Made by a program: the position numbers and the translations under genes
NCBI GenBank assembly: GCA_020055645.1
Contig: CM034548.1
Span: 26,214,201 to 26,278,200 of the forward strand
DNA length: 64,000 nt
Origin: Tomocerus qinae
Lineage: Eukaryota > Arthropoda > Collembola > Entomobryomorpha > Tomoceridae
Direction: 5' to 3'
Shown here: piece after piece, positions 29,183 through 42,861 of the stretch
How positions within the stretch are numbered: the first letter of the stretch is position 1
Layout of the letters: every line of letters begins with the position of its first letter
The notes under the pieces: generated by a model
What the model was told of the DNA's origin: nothing
The model's database searches: none
What the model saw: only the letters and a program-made list of their open reading frames with translations

Positions 29183-29362
29183 TGATCTGTCCTCTCCTAT
29201 CTTCTCCTCCACCATTTCATTCCATTCTATCGACTCAACTCTCTCTGTCTCTGTCTCTCTTTATCTATTGTATTCTCTCCCTCTCTCTGTATGTATGTCT
29301 CTTCTACTTATTCTGTCTCTCTTCTCCCTGTCTTTACTTTAACTCACTCACTCTGCTCTATT
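29183..29362. repeat. polypyrimidine tract (GA-rich on the dac sense strand)
   Basis: There are about 180 bp of almost continuous C/T on the plus strand, dominated by CTCT and TCTGTCTC. On the minus strand, the direction of dac, it reads GAGAGACAGAGACAGAG, a cluster of GAGA-type motifs about 3.4 kb upstream of the predicted start codon. Confidence 0.75.
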
Positions 29363-29475
29363 ATCATACTTAAGACTCGCCTCTATATATACTCACACGA
29401 CACGATCACTCACATTCTACTATCCACACACAGAAGATAGTCACAGGAGCACACCACCACAAAATACAAACTACT

Positions 29476-29489
29476 ACACACACACACAC
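29476..29489. repeat. (AC)7 microsatellite
   Basis: This is a perfect dinucleotide run inside a longer CA/CT-rich stretch (about 29400-29760). Confidence 0.9.
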
Positions 29490-32400
29490 GTTTACTTCTT
29501 CAGAGTCAACTCAATACATCCCATCATCGTCCGTCCGTGTCTACATACTAGAGCAGTATCTATACATTCTGCTGAGACACACGCCACACACACCAGTACA
29601 CTCTCACAATCTCCACACTCCCCGTACTACTTGCTACTACTACTCTGCAATACTTAATATTAGGTACATATTCTACTCCACAACACTCGCTCATTTCCAC
29701 TCTTCTGACTACTCCTTCCCATCTTACCTAATCTATTATGTCTTCTTCGCCTCACTTCACTTTACTTTTACCTATTTGATGTCAACTCAACTAACTGACG
29801 ATAAGCTCTTCAAACTCACTTTCGTTCTCAATATTTACCATACACGGCTAACGAATTTAGATCCATGCTATATTTATCTAAGTATATTATTATATTTTTG
29901 GAGGTGTTATACCATTTACTCATCTTCGCTATTTTTATGTAATAATAAAAATATGAACACACCTTTAACTAAATCACTTTCAATATTGGGTTACCTTGAG
30001 ATTGAATTCAAGAGTGAGTGCATATATCCTATGCATATGCACTTGCAATAATTTTCTACAGCACATACGCATCTTTTTATCTTAACGATTTAGCGTGGCG
30101 TCAGTTTGTTGTCCTCTCTTGCTTAGTATAGATAGGTGCTTATTTATTAGCTATAGATCCTCTTCTGTGTAAAGCGTGTTGTCTATACTTTGATGTTCTC
30201 TCTGTCCCAATCATGTTCAGTTCAGCACAGCACAAGAGTTACTCACTTTATGCAATTTGCATTTTGAATTACACTGAATTGGTTTCCTTCAGCTCTTGCC
30301 TTCCTTTTCTTAACTATGGCTTGCCATGACACCCGTCTTCTGATGCTTACCTCTTCCTTCTTAAATGATTACATCACACCCTCATCACACAATTTTATGT
30401 TGTTATACCTATCTCTATTACATTGATTTCTTCAATCTATTCTACATGGCACATATACCTACATACTAATATTAAAATAACAAGTCCCTTCACCTTTTGT
30501 AATTCATACGCAATTCTTTAACGGATGCATCAATAGAAAGTCATTATAATATTATCATTAAGGTAACATTTGGAGCTTGAAGATAAGTGATTTTAATCGT
30601 AGATTTTTAACCACCTATTCACTAACAATGCGATTTTAGCCCATTTCATAACTCAACCCTCTCTGAACCATTTATATTATTGGCTACTTATTTCAATCTA
30701 AGGTAAGAACAGCGGATGCCAATGCATATGTCAAATTAAGTATGCATTTACACAACATTTTGAAATAGTCTCAAGGTTGAAAAAGTTTTACTGCCGTCAC
30801 CGTCATCCCTAAAATATTGTCTATACCAATCAATGCATTCATTTTATAGAATGGGGTGGATTTTGTAGCTTTTTTAAGAATGGCAAATGATTTTAGGCTT
30901 ACCTCACTCACTTGTACAGCACAGACGGACAGTCTATTATTTCCAGATGACGTGACTAAAGGTATAAGTTTACATAATAGCATTTGTCCTGCTTGGAATG
31001 GAGCTGTTCGTTTCTGTTGTGTGGAGAAGCGGTAATCAAAGTGTTAGGTGTGAATGTGATATTTTGATACGATAAGGTTTTTATAGGCTGCCACACTGTC
31101 ACCATGAAAGAAATGTCAATTTGTCACTGCCGTAGTAGCCACTGGTCACTGTCAAACCAATCTCAGATTTATACAATGGGGAAGCGTAATTTTTGTCTAT
31201 TATTTTTCTTCTGTTATCAATATTTGACAGAATGACGTTCACGAAATGTCTAAAACTGCCAAGTTGAATTTCCCTGAGACGAAGATGGGTTTTATACATA
31301 GAGTATAAAATGGTATAAGGTGTAGAAACGCCACGTATGTAGATTGCAATGGGATTGGAGTAGTATGGAAATAACTGGATGCTAATCTCACTTTACTTTA
31401 TTGTATGTTATGCGTATGAAATGAAGGAAAGAGCCGAGTGAAGAGGAGACCGGGAAAGGCAGGCAGGAGAGGAAAAAAGCTGTTGAGCTGATGTTGATAG
31501 AGTTTGCAATAAGCGAGCCTTACAGAAGTAGTAGTACTAGATTTACTTTTTTATGTTACGTTAATGCAGTGTAATGCTGGAGCCTGGTCTTGCTAGTGTA
31601 GTGTGAGTATTGGAGCACGTACGAAAAAAGACTGAACTTCAGTTTCATTTCCTAACTTATTGTGAGGAGATTCATCCGAACCGAAGAGAATACTATAAAG
31701 TAACACTCTGTGTAATCTTATGATGTAATATCTATATGGACATACATACACACTAAAAACACATGTAGGGACATACATGAATACACACATTCACAACTAT
31801 ACGACCCTACCAAACCACAACTTGGATACTATGCAACTCCTATACTACTATATTATTATAAACCCTCTAATATACTACGGCTACACTCTGCATGTCATAT
31901 CATGGCATTTTGATGTGAAGTATGCATCGCCAACAATGAGAGATGCCCTACACACTATCCATCATAGCATATGTAGCTAGAGGTTTATTGCATGCATTAT
32001 CTATGTAGACATGAGCTACAACCCGATGTAATACATGCATGCAATTACATACTATATCTGTACGTCACCGTCCAGAGGGGATACCCGACTACTATAATAC
32101 TTTCCAATATCCCAACTCATATGCCATAATTCTACCTATTTTTTAATGAAGTAAAAAATCAAAATTAATTCAAAAATTAATAATTACTTTTCTGCATTTA
32201 AAGATTCAAAAATGGAAAAAGATGCATAGTATGTGAGTGAATTGTAAACCGGGAGATTTTCTGAGTATTATATCTTCAAATTTCAATTCGTGTTTGCAAT
32301 AGTTTTATTTTACACTTTACATGTGCCGTTTAATATGCGAATATTTATCTATAGATTTAGCTATTGTTTAAATAAATCGGTTATGTTCAAGTGTGCATGT

Positions 32401-33000
32401 GAGTATTAAGTAGCATAACGCAATGTAAAGAGTCAAAGGGATGAAGGAGTGGATATCTGCATACTTGTGATGCACTTTAGTAGATGTACGTACGTCTGCT
32501 TGGCGTTGAGAGACATTGGAGATGTGTGTGCATAGGAGGCAGGCAGGGTAGTTTGGCTTAGTTTTCGATGAATTGTATTATTGTGGATGTGTACAAAGTT
32601 AAAAGGTAAGGGAAAAGGAACGTGAGCCAAAGATGGTACAAATACTCTTGATAATAGATGCAGTGGGAAATAAAGGCTTGACAAATGGCTTTACGTAGTC
32701 TCCATAACAGATTTGTGGCTTGGGGCGAGTGGAATAATTCCAGTTTTTGGATATCAACTAGGTATGCAAATAACATAATTACACAGTCTATTTCTCTTTT
32801 TTAGTTGACTTCGTCGAGAGTTGAGAGACTGTCTGTAGTAGTGGAGTGAGTGGAGCAAAAAATCCCTTGCCACCTATATTTAGAGATATAAAAATCATTT
32901 CGGACCGACCGCTCTCTTCTCAATTCTCATCGGTCAGCTCTTTTACTCTTTTTGATGCAGAGTGAGTGTAGGGGATTGAGGTCCTTCTCTCTTCACTTAC

Positions 33001-33019
33001 TAGTAGTAGTAGTAGTAGT
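33001..33019. repeat. (TAG)6 microsatellite
   Basis: This is a perfect TAG run of 19 bp with no sign of coding. Confidence 0.92.
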
Positions 33020-36000
33020 CGATTAATCCCATTGGATATTCATAATATTTAATAATACATTATGTAGGTACCTATGTAGGTATCCACTAATTCAATTCAT
33101 GAGTCCAGTCCAGTTCAGATTCACGACACATCATTTATTTCCCTTCAATAATACATGGATGTGTATTATACTAATATTTTATTATGTATGTAGAATCACG
33201 TATTAAATAGTCAGATCGCTTATTGACTCCAGTGAGAGTTAGAGCCCAGTCCTAATGCACAAAATAATAAATGTATATAGTTAACTACATAAGTACACAT
33301 ACCAACAGATCCTTGAGCAGGTTGCTTACATTTTATCTGTCGATAATATTCCTTTTCAAGAGAACATACTTATCTGCTGCCTGTCTGATCTTTCCATCCA
33401 TCTGTATATTATTTTATAAGTATTCTTTTATTGTCTGTCTGTGTGGATTTGGATAGGTACCCAGACCCACCTAGGCAGAGTCAGCCAGTGGAAGTGAACT
33501 CAAGTGAAATAGACTCGACTCTCTCGTCATCCCAAGTTTCGCTGATTTATTGCTCATCACATTCGTATCTCATCGAAAAGTATAGACTGAAGACACACTC
33601 CATGAAGAAATTTTATGAGCCCTTTGTATCCCCTGGAGCATTCTCTCTTCTGCCCCGACTGATGCGAATTAACTTCTCACAATGTTCACCTTGAATGGCC
33701 AGTGAGTCCTGCCTTTCAGACCATTGTCGATTCTCATTTACCATTTCTTAGTCTTCCCACCTTTGCATTGCTCATCTACAGACTTACCTATTATTATTAC
33801 GGCCCTACTACTCCTAGATAGATACACCGAGACTCCTACTTATCAAAAACCATCCATACTTCTTCCCATAACACATTCAGGCTCGTCAACGTTCTCAGGA
33901 CCTTTCAAATGGGAATCTTCTCCGTCACTCCGTCTGAGTAATACCTTTCCCAATACAGCACAGTGATCCCTCCATAACCGGACCACAGTTGGCAGGGGGA
34001 ATATTGGCCGTTAAAACCGAGCAGTTAAAATGGATAAATATTTTCAATAAAATCCTTATCTTCTAAAAAAAATAGACATTAACGTTTTTCATTGAGGGAA
34101 TATCACCACACATATTACCATATCTAACCATGTTACATATCTAATATATTTCCCATTATATTTTAATTAGCAAATAGTAACTACTTAATCGGTTTTTTGG
34201 TATTTTCACCACAAAAGTTTTACTTTTTTTGTATAATAATTTAAATTTTAAGCTTCATCCAATTTTGTATGCATTTTTTGACCTGATAAATAATAGATCA
34301 GAGATTTGACGTTTAACTGAGGTACAATTTGGGGTAAGATAATCGACTTCGCCAGCAGCTTATATAGGTGGTCCAATGCAGAGGAAGAACTGTACTACTA
34401 TTATGCTAACATTCATTAAGACGCATAATATTTATGTGTTAGCTAAGTATGTAGGAAAGATCCATCAAACTACATTAATCCTTTGACTCTACCGAAGTAC
34501 TAATCTGTCTATTTGTCAATTAATTAATTGGCAAATAGTTATTCATTGTCATTCATAGTACCTACACTAGTCAATTTTGCATTGCAGTACAATTCCAATC
34601 AAAAGAGAAAAGCAAGGCTGCTGAGTTAAAAGTAATTTAATGTTAATTATCCTGGAAATGTCACTTAAATAGCCGAATATACCAATGTAGCTTAGGATTT
34701 TAATTACTTTTCAAACAGGTACTTAGCAAATAAATAAATAATTGTATTTTGTCGTGTCTTGAATGTTGATCTCCATTTTGTATGTTCAATTTTTATGCTG
34801 TTTACTATTGTGATATAGTGTAGTAGTACGTATTAGGTAGGTAATGGCAATTTGGTTGGAGTGCGTTGAGATTTTTCTCGAGCCTTGGGTTTTACCATTC
34901 AACCCCTGATATGATGTCACAAAAGTCAAAAGGTAACGAAACCGGTCTTTATCTGGCAGGACGTTGAAAGCGCAAAAGCTAATTGTAAGTGTACCTATAA
35001 AGTAAACATGTTGTCTTTAAAATAATCTTAAGAAACAATAAATAAACTGACAAAAGAAGTGTATTAGTAAATGCTGAATGAACGGATCTGAGACTAGTAG
35101 AGGTAATAAACTGCTAAGTTTATCCACATAATAAGTGAGTATAAATAAAGGTGGACTTATGCCTAGATGTAAGTAGTAAATGGTATTGTATGTAGGTAGG
35201 GATCGGTGAGGTATTGTTCTAACAATAAGTGAGTCTCGCACATGGCTAAAACGATAAATGCATATTATCCATTTGTTTAGGTATAGACCACAATAGTAGT
35301 GAGTGTAGTAATGCAATGCTGGACTGCAGACAAGTGAGAATGAGCAGTCAAACACCACACAGGCAGTATTTTATTATCATCGAAGATATACGACCCATTT
35401 GCAAAACGCTGTGTGTATTTAATGTGAGTACTTACGGATAGTCTATGATTTCCATCGTTTGTGTGTACTTTGTAAGGTAGAGACAGATTGGTAAGGACAA
35501 TAGGAACTTTACTGTTTTGCTCTGTTCCATTAAATGTTGGCATTGGTTGACTAACCTCTTGAGAGCTATACCTATCCATTTACTGCCTAAGTAGTGTTTT
35601 TTGTTACATCAATTTACATCATATATCCTTAGATGATCGCATTGTCTTATTGTCTAGAGTAAATATGCGTATATAGATAGATATTTGAGGGCATATGCTT
35701 TACATACTTAGGCACATGTAAATATGTCGAGAACAAAAAAAACTGAAGAGTTTCTTTTGGTGGAGCACTTTCCGCTTTTCAAATTTTAATAGACTCAACT
35801 GGGAACACCTGTAATTATCTTGTAGAAATTTCTTGTCTTGTCCATGTATCTCTATGACCAATGAGTTTGTAATGGAAGGAGCCCATTTGTACATCAGTAC
35901 TAAATCCTCTGCACCCACCAACATCCACCAGACCCAACCAAACAAAGTAGTTTCATTATTTCACTTACTTCTTACAAGCTAAGCTTCGTTGCCCAACGTA

Positions 36001-37693
36001 ACCCTTCACTCATACATACTTCCACAAATACATAGACCACATAAAATTATATCCTATCTTCTTCCTACACGGATAGCTACACTTCACAATACTCAAGTAG
36101 ACAACATAAACTAAACTAATCGTCGTAAACGGACAGAACTGACAGAGATAGTCATGTCATATCTCATGACTCTTGTCTAAAATATCTTTGCTTTTCCGTC
36201 ACGTTTTTCACTTCTTCTGCAATTAAAAACTTTAATCAAAATCATATTTGAGAACCCAATCTTCTCCTGTTCTACTAAATACCACTCTCTGTGGTGCTCT
36301 CCTCAATTTATCTCTAACCTGATTCATGACATTAATAGTAAAATAAATAAGATACTTTTCCTTCAAACCGTGCCCTACCATTTCTCAGCGTAAATTCTAG
36401 AACAAGTTATTAAGAATAACTATAAACACTTCCACCTACCAATTCCTCAAGTAAAACTACATTTAGTATCTAAAAATTGCTTGTTAATTTTACAGGTACT
36501 CAATCCCGTCCCGTTACCAATCCTCTGCAAATCGCAACATGCATAGGGAGTTGCAAAATATTAATTATACTAATGCCAACATTTGCCAACTTTAAAAATA
36601 GAATTAATATTTTAAATGATAAGAATAGTTTATATCGTTTTGAGTACTTTTTGAATGACATTAAATGCATTAATTAAACCGGTCTTTATATAAATTTTTC
36701 TGCAATGTCGGTAATAATAATTTTTATTTTATTTTATAAAAGGTTATTTTCTAATTAAAGTTTAAAGATTTAATGGTATACACATTTACTATTTAAAGAG
36801 TAAGATACGTTCCATGAATTACTCTTACTGCATGAATATATTCTCATATTTCCCATTTAGCCGCTATTCTGGAATTTTATCAACTGTGTATGTAATTGCA
36901 GTTAGTTACAATTCATTTCACTCAAAAAACAATTCTAAGAATTGGATTATTGTTTGGAAAATTATTAATCAGATATTAAAAATATTCTCAATTTTTTCAT
37001 TAAGCCATTACCTAGTATAATTAGTTAATTTTAAGTTAAAACATTAAAACTTTTGGAATGAAAGTGAAGATATTGTCAATTTTGCAAAGTGCATTACTGT
37101 GTAAATATGGAGGTGGCCAGAGTAGTTTTAGCTCCCACTGCTTGTATATGACATATCAATTACAATCTCAAATGCCATGAGCAATGCCATGACCATCCCA
37201 CAACTGCATTCACACCTTCCTACTTATTCTTGTGCATTCGCACTTTCGCACAATGAAGACAGTTTCCAACAGTGAGACAGACTCTGTCTGGTCCGATCTT
37301 TGCTGAGTACACATACAGAGATGTGCAACCTCCTTCGTCCGAAAATCCGAATGGGTACGGGAAGCTAAGTACGACTCCGATTGTTTCTTCCTGTTCTTCT
37401 GCATCTTCCACGTAGTCTCTGCTCCTGGGGTATGTAAGTATCTACTCCCTCTCACCCACACTCCACAATAGAGTGCCAAAAAGGGCCTCCGGTTTCTAAC
37501 AAAATGCATCTTCTCAATTCAGCCATCATCCGCCCGTTACACAGCTTACATGCAAAAATTTCTCTTGTTCTTTTATTTTTTAACTGAACGCTTGCTTTTA
37601 TTATTTCCAATCCAAAAATTCAATTAATAATTTTTAAAATTAAAATGTCAATTTATAATCAAATTACCAATCAGTAAGAAATAGCTCTGTACT

Positions 37694-37828
37694 TGACAAT
37701 TTTTTCAATTATTTTTTAATTTTATTAGAGATAGCAACTGACGAAAATAATTTTGCTTCATTTGCAATTTTTCGTAACTTAATTAGCAAATTTTTACGAT
37801 TTTGCTGCATTTCCCTAAAAAATTGTCA
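37694..37828. repeat. short inverted repeat in AT-rich DNA
   Basis: TGACAATTTTTT at 37694-37705 is matched in inverted orientation by AAAAAATTGTCA at 37817-37828, a perfect 12-bp pair bracketing about 110 bp of very AT-rich sequence. No target duplication was seen. It may be a decayed MITE or coincidence, given the composition. Confidence 0.3.
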
Positions 37829-40800
37829 TGAGATTATTTATTTTGAAATATTTTACGTCTGAATTACATATAGAATGAAATCGTGTCAACTTTTATGTAG
37901 ATCATTCTCCCCATCTGCAACAGTACCACTATATTCCATGTGATCATTAGATTTTAGTAGAATTCGTAATTTTAAATTCAAATCATAAAATGTGTTAGTA
38001 TTTATAACAGGTACTAGAATTCTCGTGCTGATAGTATAACAGATAGACAGATGTCAATCTTTTTGTTTAATAAGGATAACACTACAAGAGTAGGGATAAT
38101 AGGTGACAGTAAGTTGACAAAGGAATAAAGGACATAAACGGCTTTTGAAAATATGACAACAATTGCTCAAGTGTTCATAATAGTATGAATATTTACATGA
38201 ATGGCATTGGTAGCAGTGTAAATTGAAGTTGATGATCATGTCAGATGTAATATTTGGGGATAAGTAATAATACGTTTATAGGATTTAGGATGATTGTGTT
38301 GATAAGAGGAACAAGATGATTTCAGCAGAAACCGTTTTGACAAGACCGCAGCTGAGTAAGTGGAGCACAGTAGATAAAATAGAAGGGGTCTTGCAATTGT
38401 GTGTAACTGTTGCTGACATGATTTTGTTTAGCATAAAAAGTCAAAGCTCTGTTGCTTTGTCATACACTGCTTGCCATAAGGAGATTACATTTGGAAAGAC
38501 TTAAATTGTTTGGAAAACTTGGGTCGCATCAGATCTCATCAGATTGTGAGAATGCAAATGAAAATGGTCTATAAGGAGAAAAAGAGTGATGTGAATATAG
38601 CCAGACTATATTTATATATTATTTCCATTTAGTGGCATAAACTCCCAACGATCGAGTCATCCGCAATCACAATCAACATCATTTCATTTTCGACGTGCAC
38701 GGCTTTGTTGGCGTCGTGTGGCAGTTTGTTTGGCAAGCCCAGAGAGCACTCGGCCTATGCGCTAAGGTCGTCTAATGATATAGAACTATTATATCTTTAC
38801 GTTTATTCAAAAGCTTATACCAATATTCTCCTTTAATTACAGTGTATACCTACTCTAAATATAAAAAGCATAAAGATAGTAGCAATATTACATTACCTAT
38901 CTATAATGTGTTCTATTTAGTATAAGTATCCAAATATACAAGTTAGGGCAGACGGAGACAAGAGTATCAAATCCCTTAATGTGTGCGTTTAATGCTACAA
39001 TACAATAATCCCCAGATCTTTTTCTTGTCCTTATATTCATTCTACCATAAACATGCATGAAAACACATGGAAGATTTTTTATTTCCTGACAATACCATAA
39101 AGAGCCACATCCATAATGAAAAAATGCTAAAAAAGAAACTGCCTTGTAATGCAAGCATCATTTTTCTAATTTGATTTTAGATGAAAATGCTTCTAATTCT
39201 TGTGATTTGCTGTTGAGTGCTTCTGCAGACTCTCTATATACGTTAACTCTGTCTGATCTGTTCATTTTATCGCGTCATGCGTTCTTCAGTTCAACTGATG
39301 ATTTTTCATCCCATCCATGCAAGTGTTCATACTCTCCTTTTTTCGCCTAGGTAGAATGCATTCTCCGTAAGACCATTTTTCACAGTAGGGCACACTAGAG
39401 CAAACAATCGTTTCGATTGTGTATCTTATTACTATTTATTTTGTACCGTGTCATTTCACAATAACAAATTCAGTGACTAATTCTGTATTTATTATTGAAA
39501 GACTGAAATTCATTATTACAAGCAGTCCTAAATGTATTTATTAGCAAAAAAGCAGAAATGTTTATATACTTACGATGGATAAGTATTTATAATCCTGAAT
39601 TTAATACTTCAATTGTATAAATTGTATAAATACTAATAAAACATGCATAAGAAGGATAATAAATATTAAGTAAAACGTCAAGTATATTTGGGTCGCATTT
39701 TTTTCAGGAGATAATCCCATTAAGTACCTACAGTCTCAATATACACCGCTCAATCGAATGTAAGTTTGAGATTAGAAATATGTGTACACGATAAAAGATG
39801 ATATCGGATAAATATTTCTGAGAAGTGAAACGAAAGGTTTGTGTCCTTTATGTATTTCATTAGGATATTTCCTCCGTGCCGATTGGAGATAAACTGGAGA
39901 TGTAGTAAAACATTATTAGGTCTTAATGGAGCTGAGTGGGTTTCCAATTTCCTCTAGTTAAAATTTACCGATAAAGGGTGGCTAGGTTTACTTGTTGTAA
40001 GCCAGTAAGCATGAAAATGGAATGAATGTGATTTGATAGTCTAGAGTATTTCAAATAGATTCGAGAGTGAGGAGTGTGTGTAGGTACATGATATTATGTA
40101 TCTTTGCATTTATTCATTTTACATAGATGATACATATGAATAGTAGATGTAATAATATTGGAAAGGGTAGGTAGCATTTATGTGTAAATCTAAATATGTG
40201 AGGTACGGAGAGGCAAAATAGGAAGGCTTTAAAACGGATAGGGGATGAATGCAATCATTACACAAAACCGTCTCTCTTGATTCTCTTTTCTTCACAAATC
40301 ATGCTTTCATCTATTGATTTTATCTATGTGTATATGACTCACGTTGTATGATTATTGCACAGGATAAATCTGCATACCACACTTTTTTTAAACATTATTA
40401 GGTAGATGATGAGGTATCCACCTCTTGTTCTTTTATATTATTCTTTCTCCCTCTTCTGCCTGCATTATTGCCTTCACTCCTAACTAAATGTTTCTCTCCA
40501 TCCTCATTCCAATCCGTCTATCTATATAGCCAGCCCTGAGTTTGTCGGTATATCTGAAACCAAAATCCCCATCCTACTCCAATATCTCGTCCCAAAGTAC
40601 CAATCTCACCACCGCACTATTATAAAATAACATAGCGTACCGTGCCATGATAGCACTGGCTCACTGAACTCAAATACGTAATATTATCTGTTAACTAGTG
40701 CAGCCAGAAGAGTTACACTTACAAACAACAAAATGCTAAACATTAAACACGTAATAATACAATCTGCTAATACGAACAAACTCGATATAATAATACCAAC

Positions 40801-41648
40801 GTCTAAATCTTGAATCAAACCAACCAAAGGTACGAGATAAGCCCATCTTCAATTTCCTTTGAAGAAGCCACCATCTCGTCCGTCCGACCAATTCCTCACT
40901 ACTTTATACTCTGTGTGAACTCCAACTTTTCCTATGCCGCTTCATGCAGTTAGTCAGTCACTCCAATTCGAATCATTGCCTCCCATTTATTTACGTATGT
41001 CTAATATCTTTTACTTTATAGTCATATCCCAACTCACGTCACGTCAGCTCATCCTCAGCATTCTTCCTAGCATGATCTGTCCGTCGGGGGAAATTCTTTA
41101 GGCTAACTTTTTTTATACCTACCAGCATCACTAGCAAAACAGCTATTGTCTCCATTTTACTAGAATAATAAATCCACATCATCAATAATGATACTATACT
41201 ATATTTACCTACCTAAGCTAATAATCTCACAGCATGGAAACAAAAGAATATACTTCTATCTGCAAGGTCAATTCATTATACTTATTTCGACACAATACTC
41301 TGCAAACAATCATCTGACACTTTTTACACTCTGCTATGGTGGAATGGCAATTCAACATTTGTAATTATCTGATAGGATGTAAATAGTATAAATGCAATTC
41401 TAAAACTTGCATGCATATAAGTACTGCATAGGTAATTAAACTCATAGATACAGACAATGCTACATTTTACCTTGCACTACACATCTTAGTAAACATTTAA
41501 CAGAAGCACACTTAAAATTACTAAGTTACAATAAATATTAGCATATTATAAGTATACTTGTGGTTAGTTGCCCATGAATTAGTATTTAATATCTGTTATT
41601 CCTACCTGCAATAATAACATAAATTAACTTTTCCTTCGTGCCTCATCA

Positions 41649-42340
41649 CATTTTAATAAACCAGCGCTCTGTATTTGTTACTATTCTCTTACAATTATTG
41701 TTATTACATCTTGGAAATAACGTGGTTCTTTATCAATATCATTTCAACGTAGAACGACTTTTTATTCACCTATTCATAAGTTCATTACATACTAAGTTTG
41801 TACTAAATAAGATTAATTGCGTTGAAATAATATAGAATTGTTTTGCGTCTAGTAATATTTTCATAGCAAATTATTATTTTATTTCTGCTAAAAATTATGT
41901 GTTTAAGTATTCTTTCTACCCCATTTTAATAAACCAGAGTTCTGCATTTTTTGTCTTCTTCTTTAGAAAATAGCGTGGTTCATTATCCATATCATTTCAA
42001 CGCTTAAACTATATTTTATGCATCTAATGAATACCTAAATTTTTAAAATGTTTTTACTAAATACATATTAGTGACGTTGAAGTGCGTAAGAATTTAGAGT
42101 ATAGCAGTACTTTAATTTTTCAGTTTCCTTGTATTCTTGTACTCGCCTTACAACAATTTTTATTAGATGTATAAAATAACCTGGCTGTTTATCAATAACA
42201 TTTCAACGTTAAAATACATTTCATACATCTAATGATAATTACATGATTTTACTAAATAAATATTAATGACGTTGAAATGCATAAATTTTATTTGTTTAGT
42301 AGTACTTTGATTTTTCAGTTCGGTTAAGATAGTTCAATAA
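41649..42340. repeat. three tandem copies of a unit of about 200-270 bp with an internal dyad
   Basis: Copy A starts at 41649, copy B at 41922 and copy C at about 42131. A and B share CATTTTAATAAACCAG at their starts. All three share a CGTGGTTC..ATCAATATCATTTCAACG block (41721, 41975 and about 42181), though it is diverged in C. B and C share AGTACTTT.ATTTTTCAGTT at their ends. In every copy ATTTCAACG is mirrored 60-75 bp later by CGTTGAA (41820, 42075 and 42270). Copy C has a second dyad, ATTAGATGTATAAAAT against ATTTCATACATCTAAT. The copies have diverged considerably. The family is unknown. Confidence 0.8.
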
Positions 42341-42837
42341 TTCTATGATCAAATACGCCCGAATTGTCAAGTAAATTATTTGTAGTCTGTTTCTGTTAAA
42401 AATAATAGTAGATTACATGTTTGGTTTATCATAGTATTCATACAGGTATTCATTAATTTAGCTTATTGTTCTTGTATGAACGTATAGAGTCTTGGATTAA
42501 TAAGTAAACGTGTGGTTTTCCATCTTTGATTTTGTATTATTATTACAGATACTACAAAATGTTATCATGCATAAGTATTATGTTAATACATCTAGATTCT
42601 GATGCCTGGAAAGTATAATGTATTACTGTGGGGGAAGTATACTATTATGGAGGACGATCAATTGTGTTTGATTTGATTTCCTTCATTTGTTTTAAATTAT
42701 AGTAATCGTGTTTGCAAGAGGTATACTATTAGTAGACATACCCACCCAGATACCCTGTTTTATTTAAAATCGGCAGATTTTTAGTATTTACTATTTAATA
42801 CACAATGAAAAGGAGCCAGTGGTGGGAAAGACCAATG

Positions 42838-42861
42838 GTGAGTGAGTGAGTGAGTGTGTGT
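42838..42861. repeat. (GTGA)4 with (GT)n tail
   Basis: Four GTGA units run directly into GTGTGTGT. Confidence 0.88.

Larger units (their letters stand above)
26015..41648. other. gene-free region upstream of dac
   Basis: No coding sequence that I recognise lies here on either strand. The open frames are short (mostly under 100 codons) and unlike known families. It contains the tracts and microsatellites listed separately, a paired CCAAT motif at 26619-26629, and a small GC-richer block at about 38645-38770. Because dac is transcribed leftward from near 26000, its promoter and possible 5' non-coding exons should lie in the left part of this interval; none can be placed with confidence. Confidence 0.6.

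Noticed and set aside
29384-29416. TATATATA followed about 28 bp later by TCACATT, a possible plus-strand promoter
   Set aside because: Such matches are frequent in AT-rich DNA and no gene follows.
30771-31049. Minus-strand open stretch of about 93 codons with protein-like texture (TSSGNNRLSVCAVQ) followed by donor-like GTGAGT
   Set aside because: The length is not unusual for this window, no family is recognised, and there is no ATG at its start or convincing acceptor.
3720-32772. Repeated ATGCAAAT octamers (POU-factor sites), for example near 7667, 9022 and 32765
   Set aside because: The number seen is close to what base composition predicts.
35277-35579. Minus-strand 100-codon frame sharing a GNxRLSV stretch with the frame near 30900
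   Set aside because: The shared DNA is about 21 bp with two mismatches, which is expected by chance in 64 kb of biased sequence; the rest does not align.
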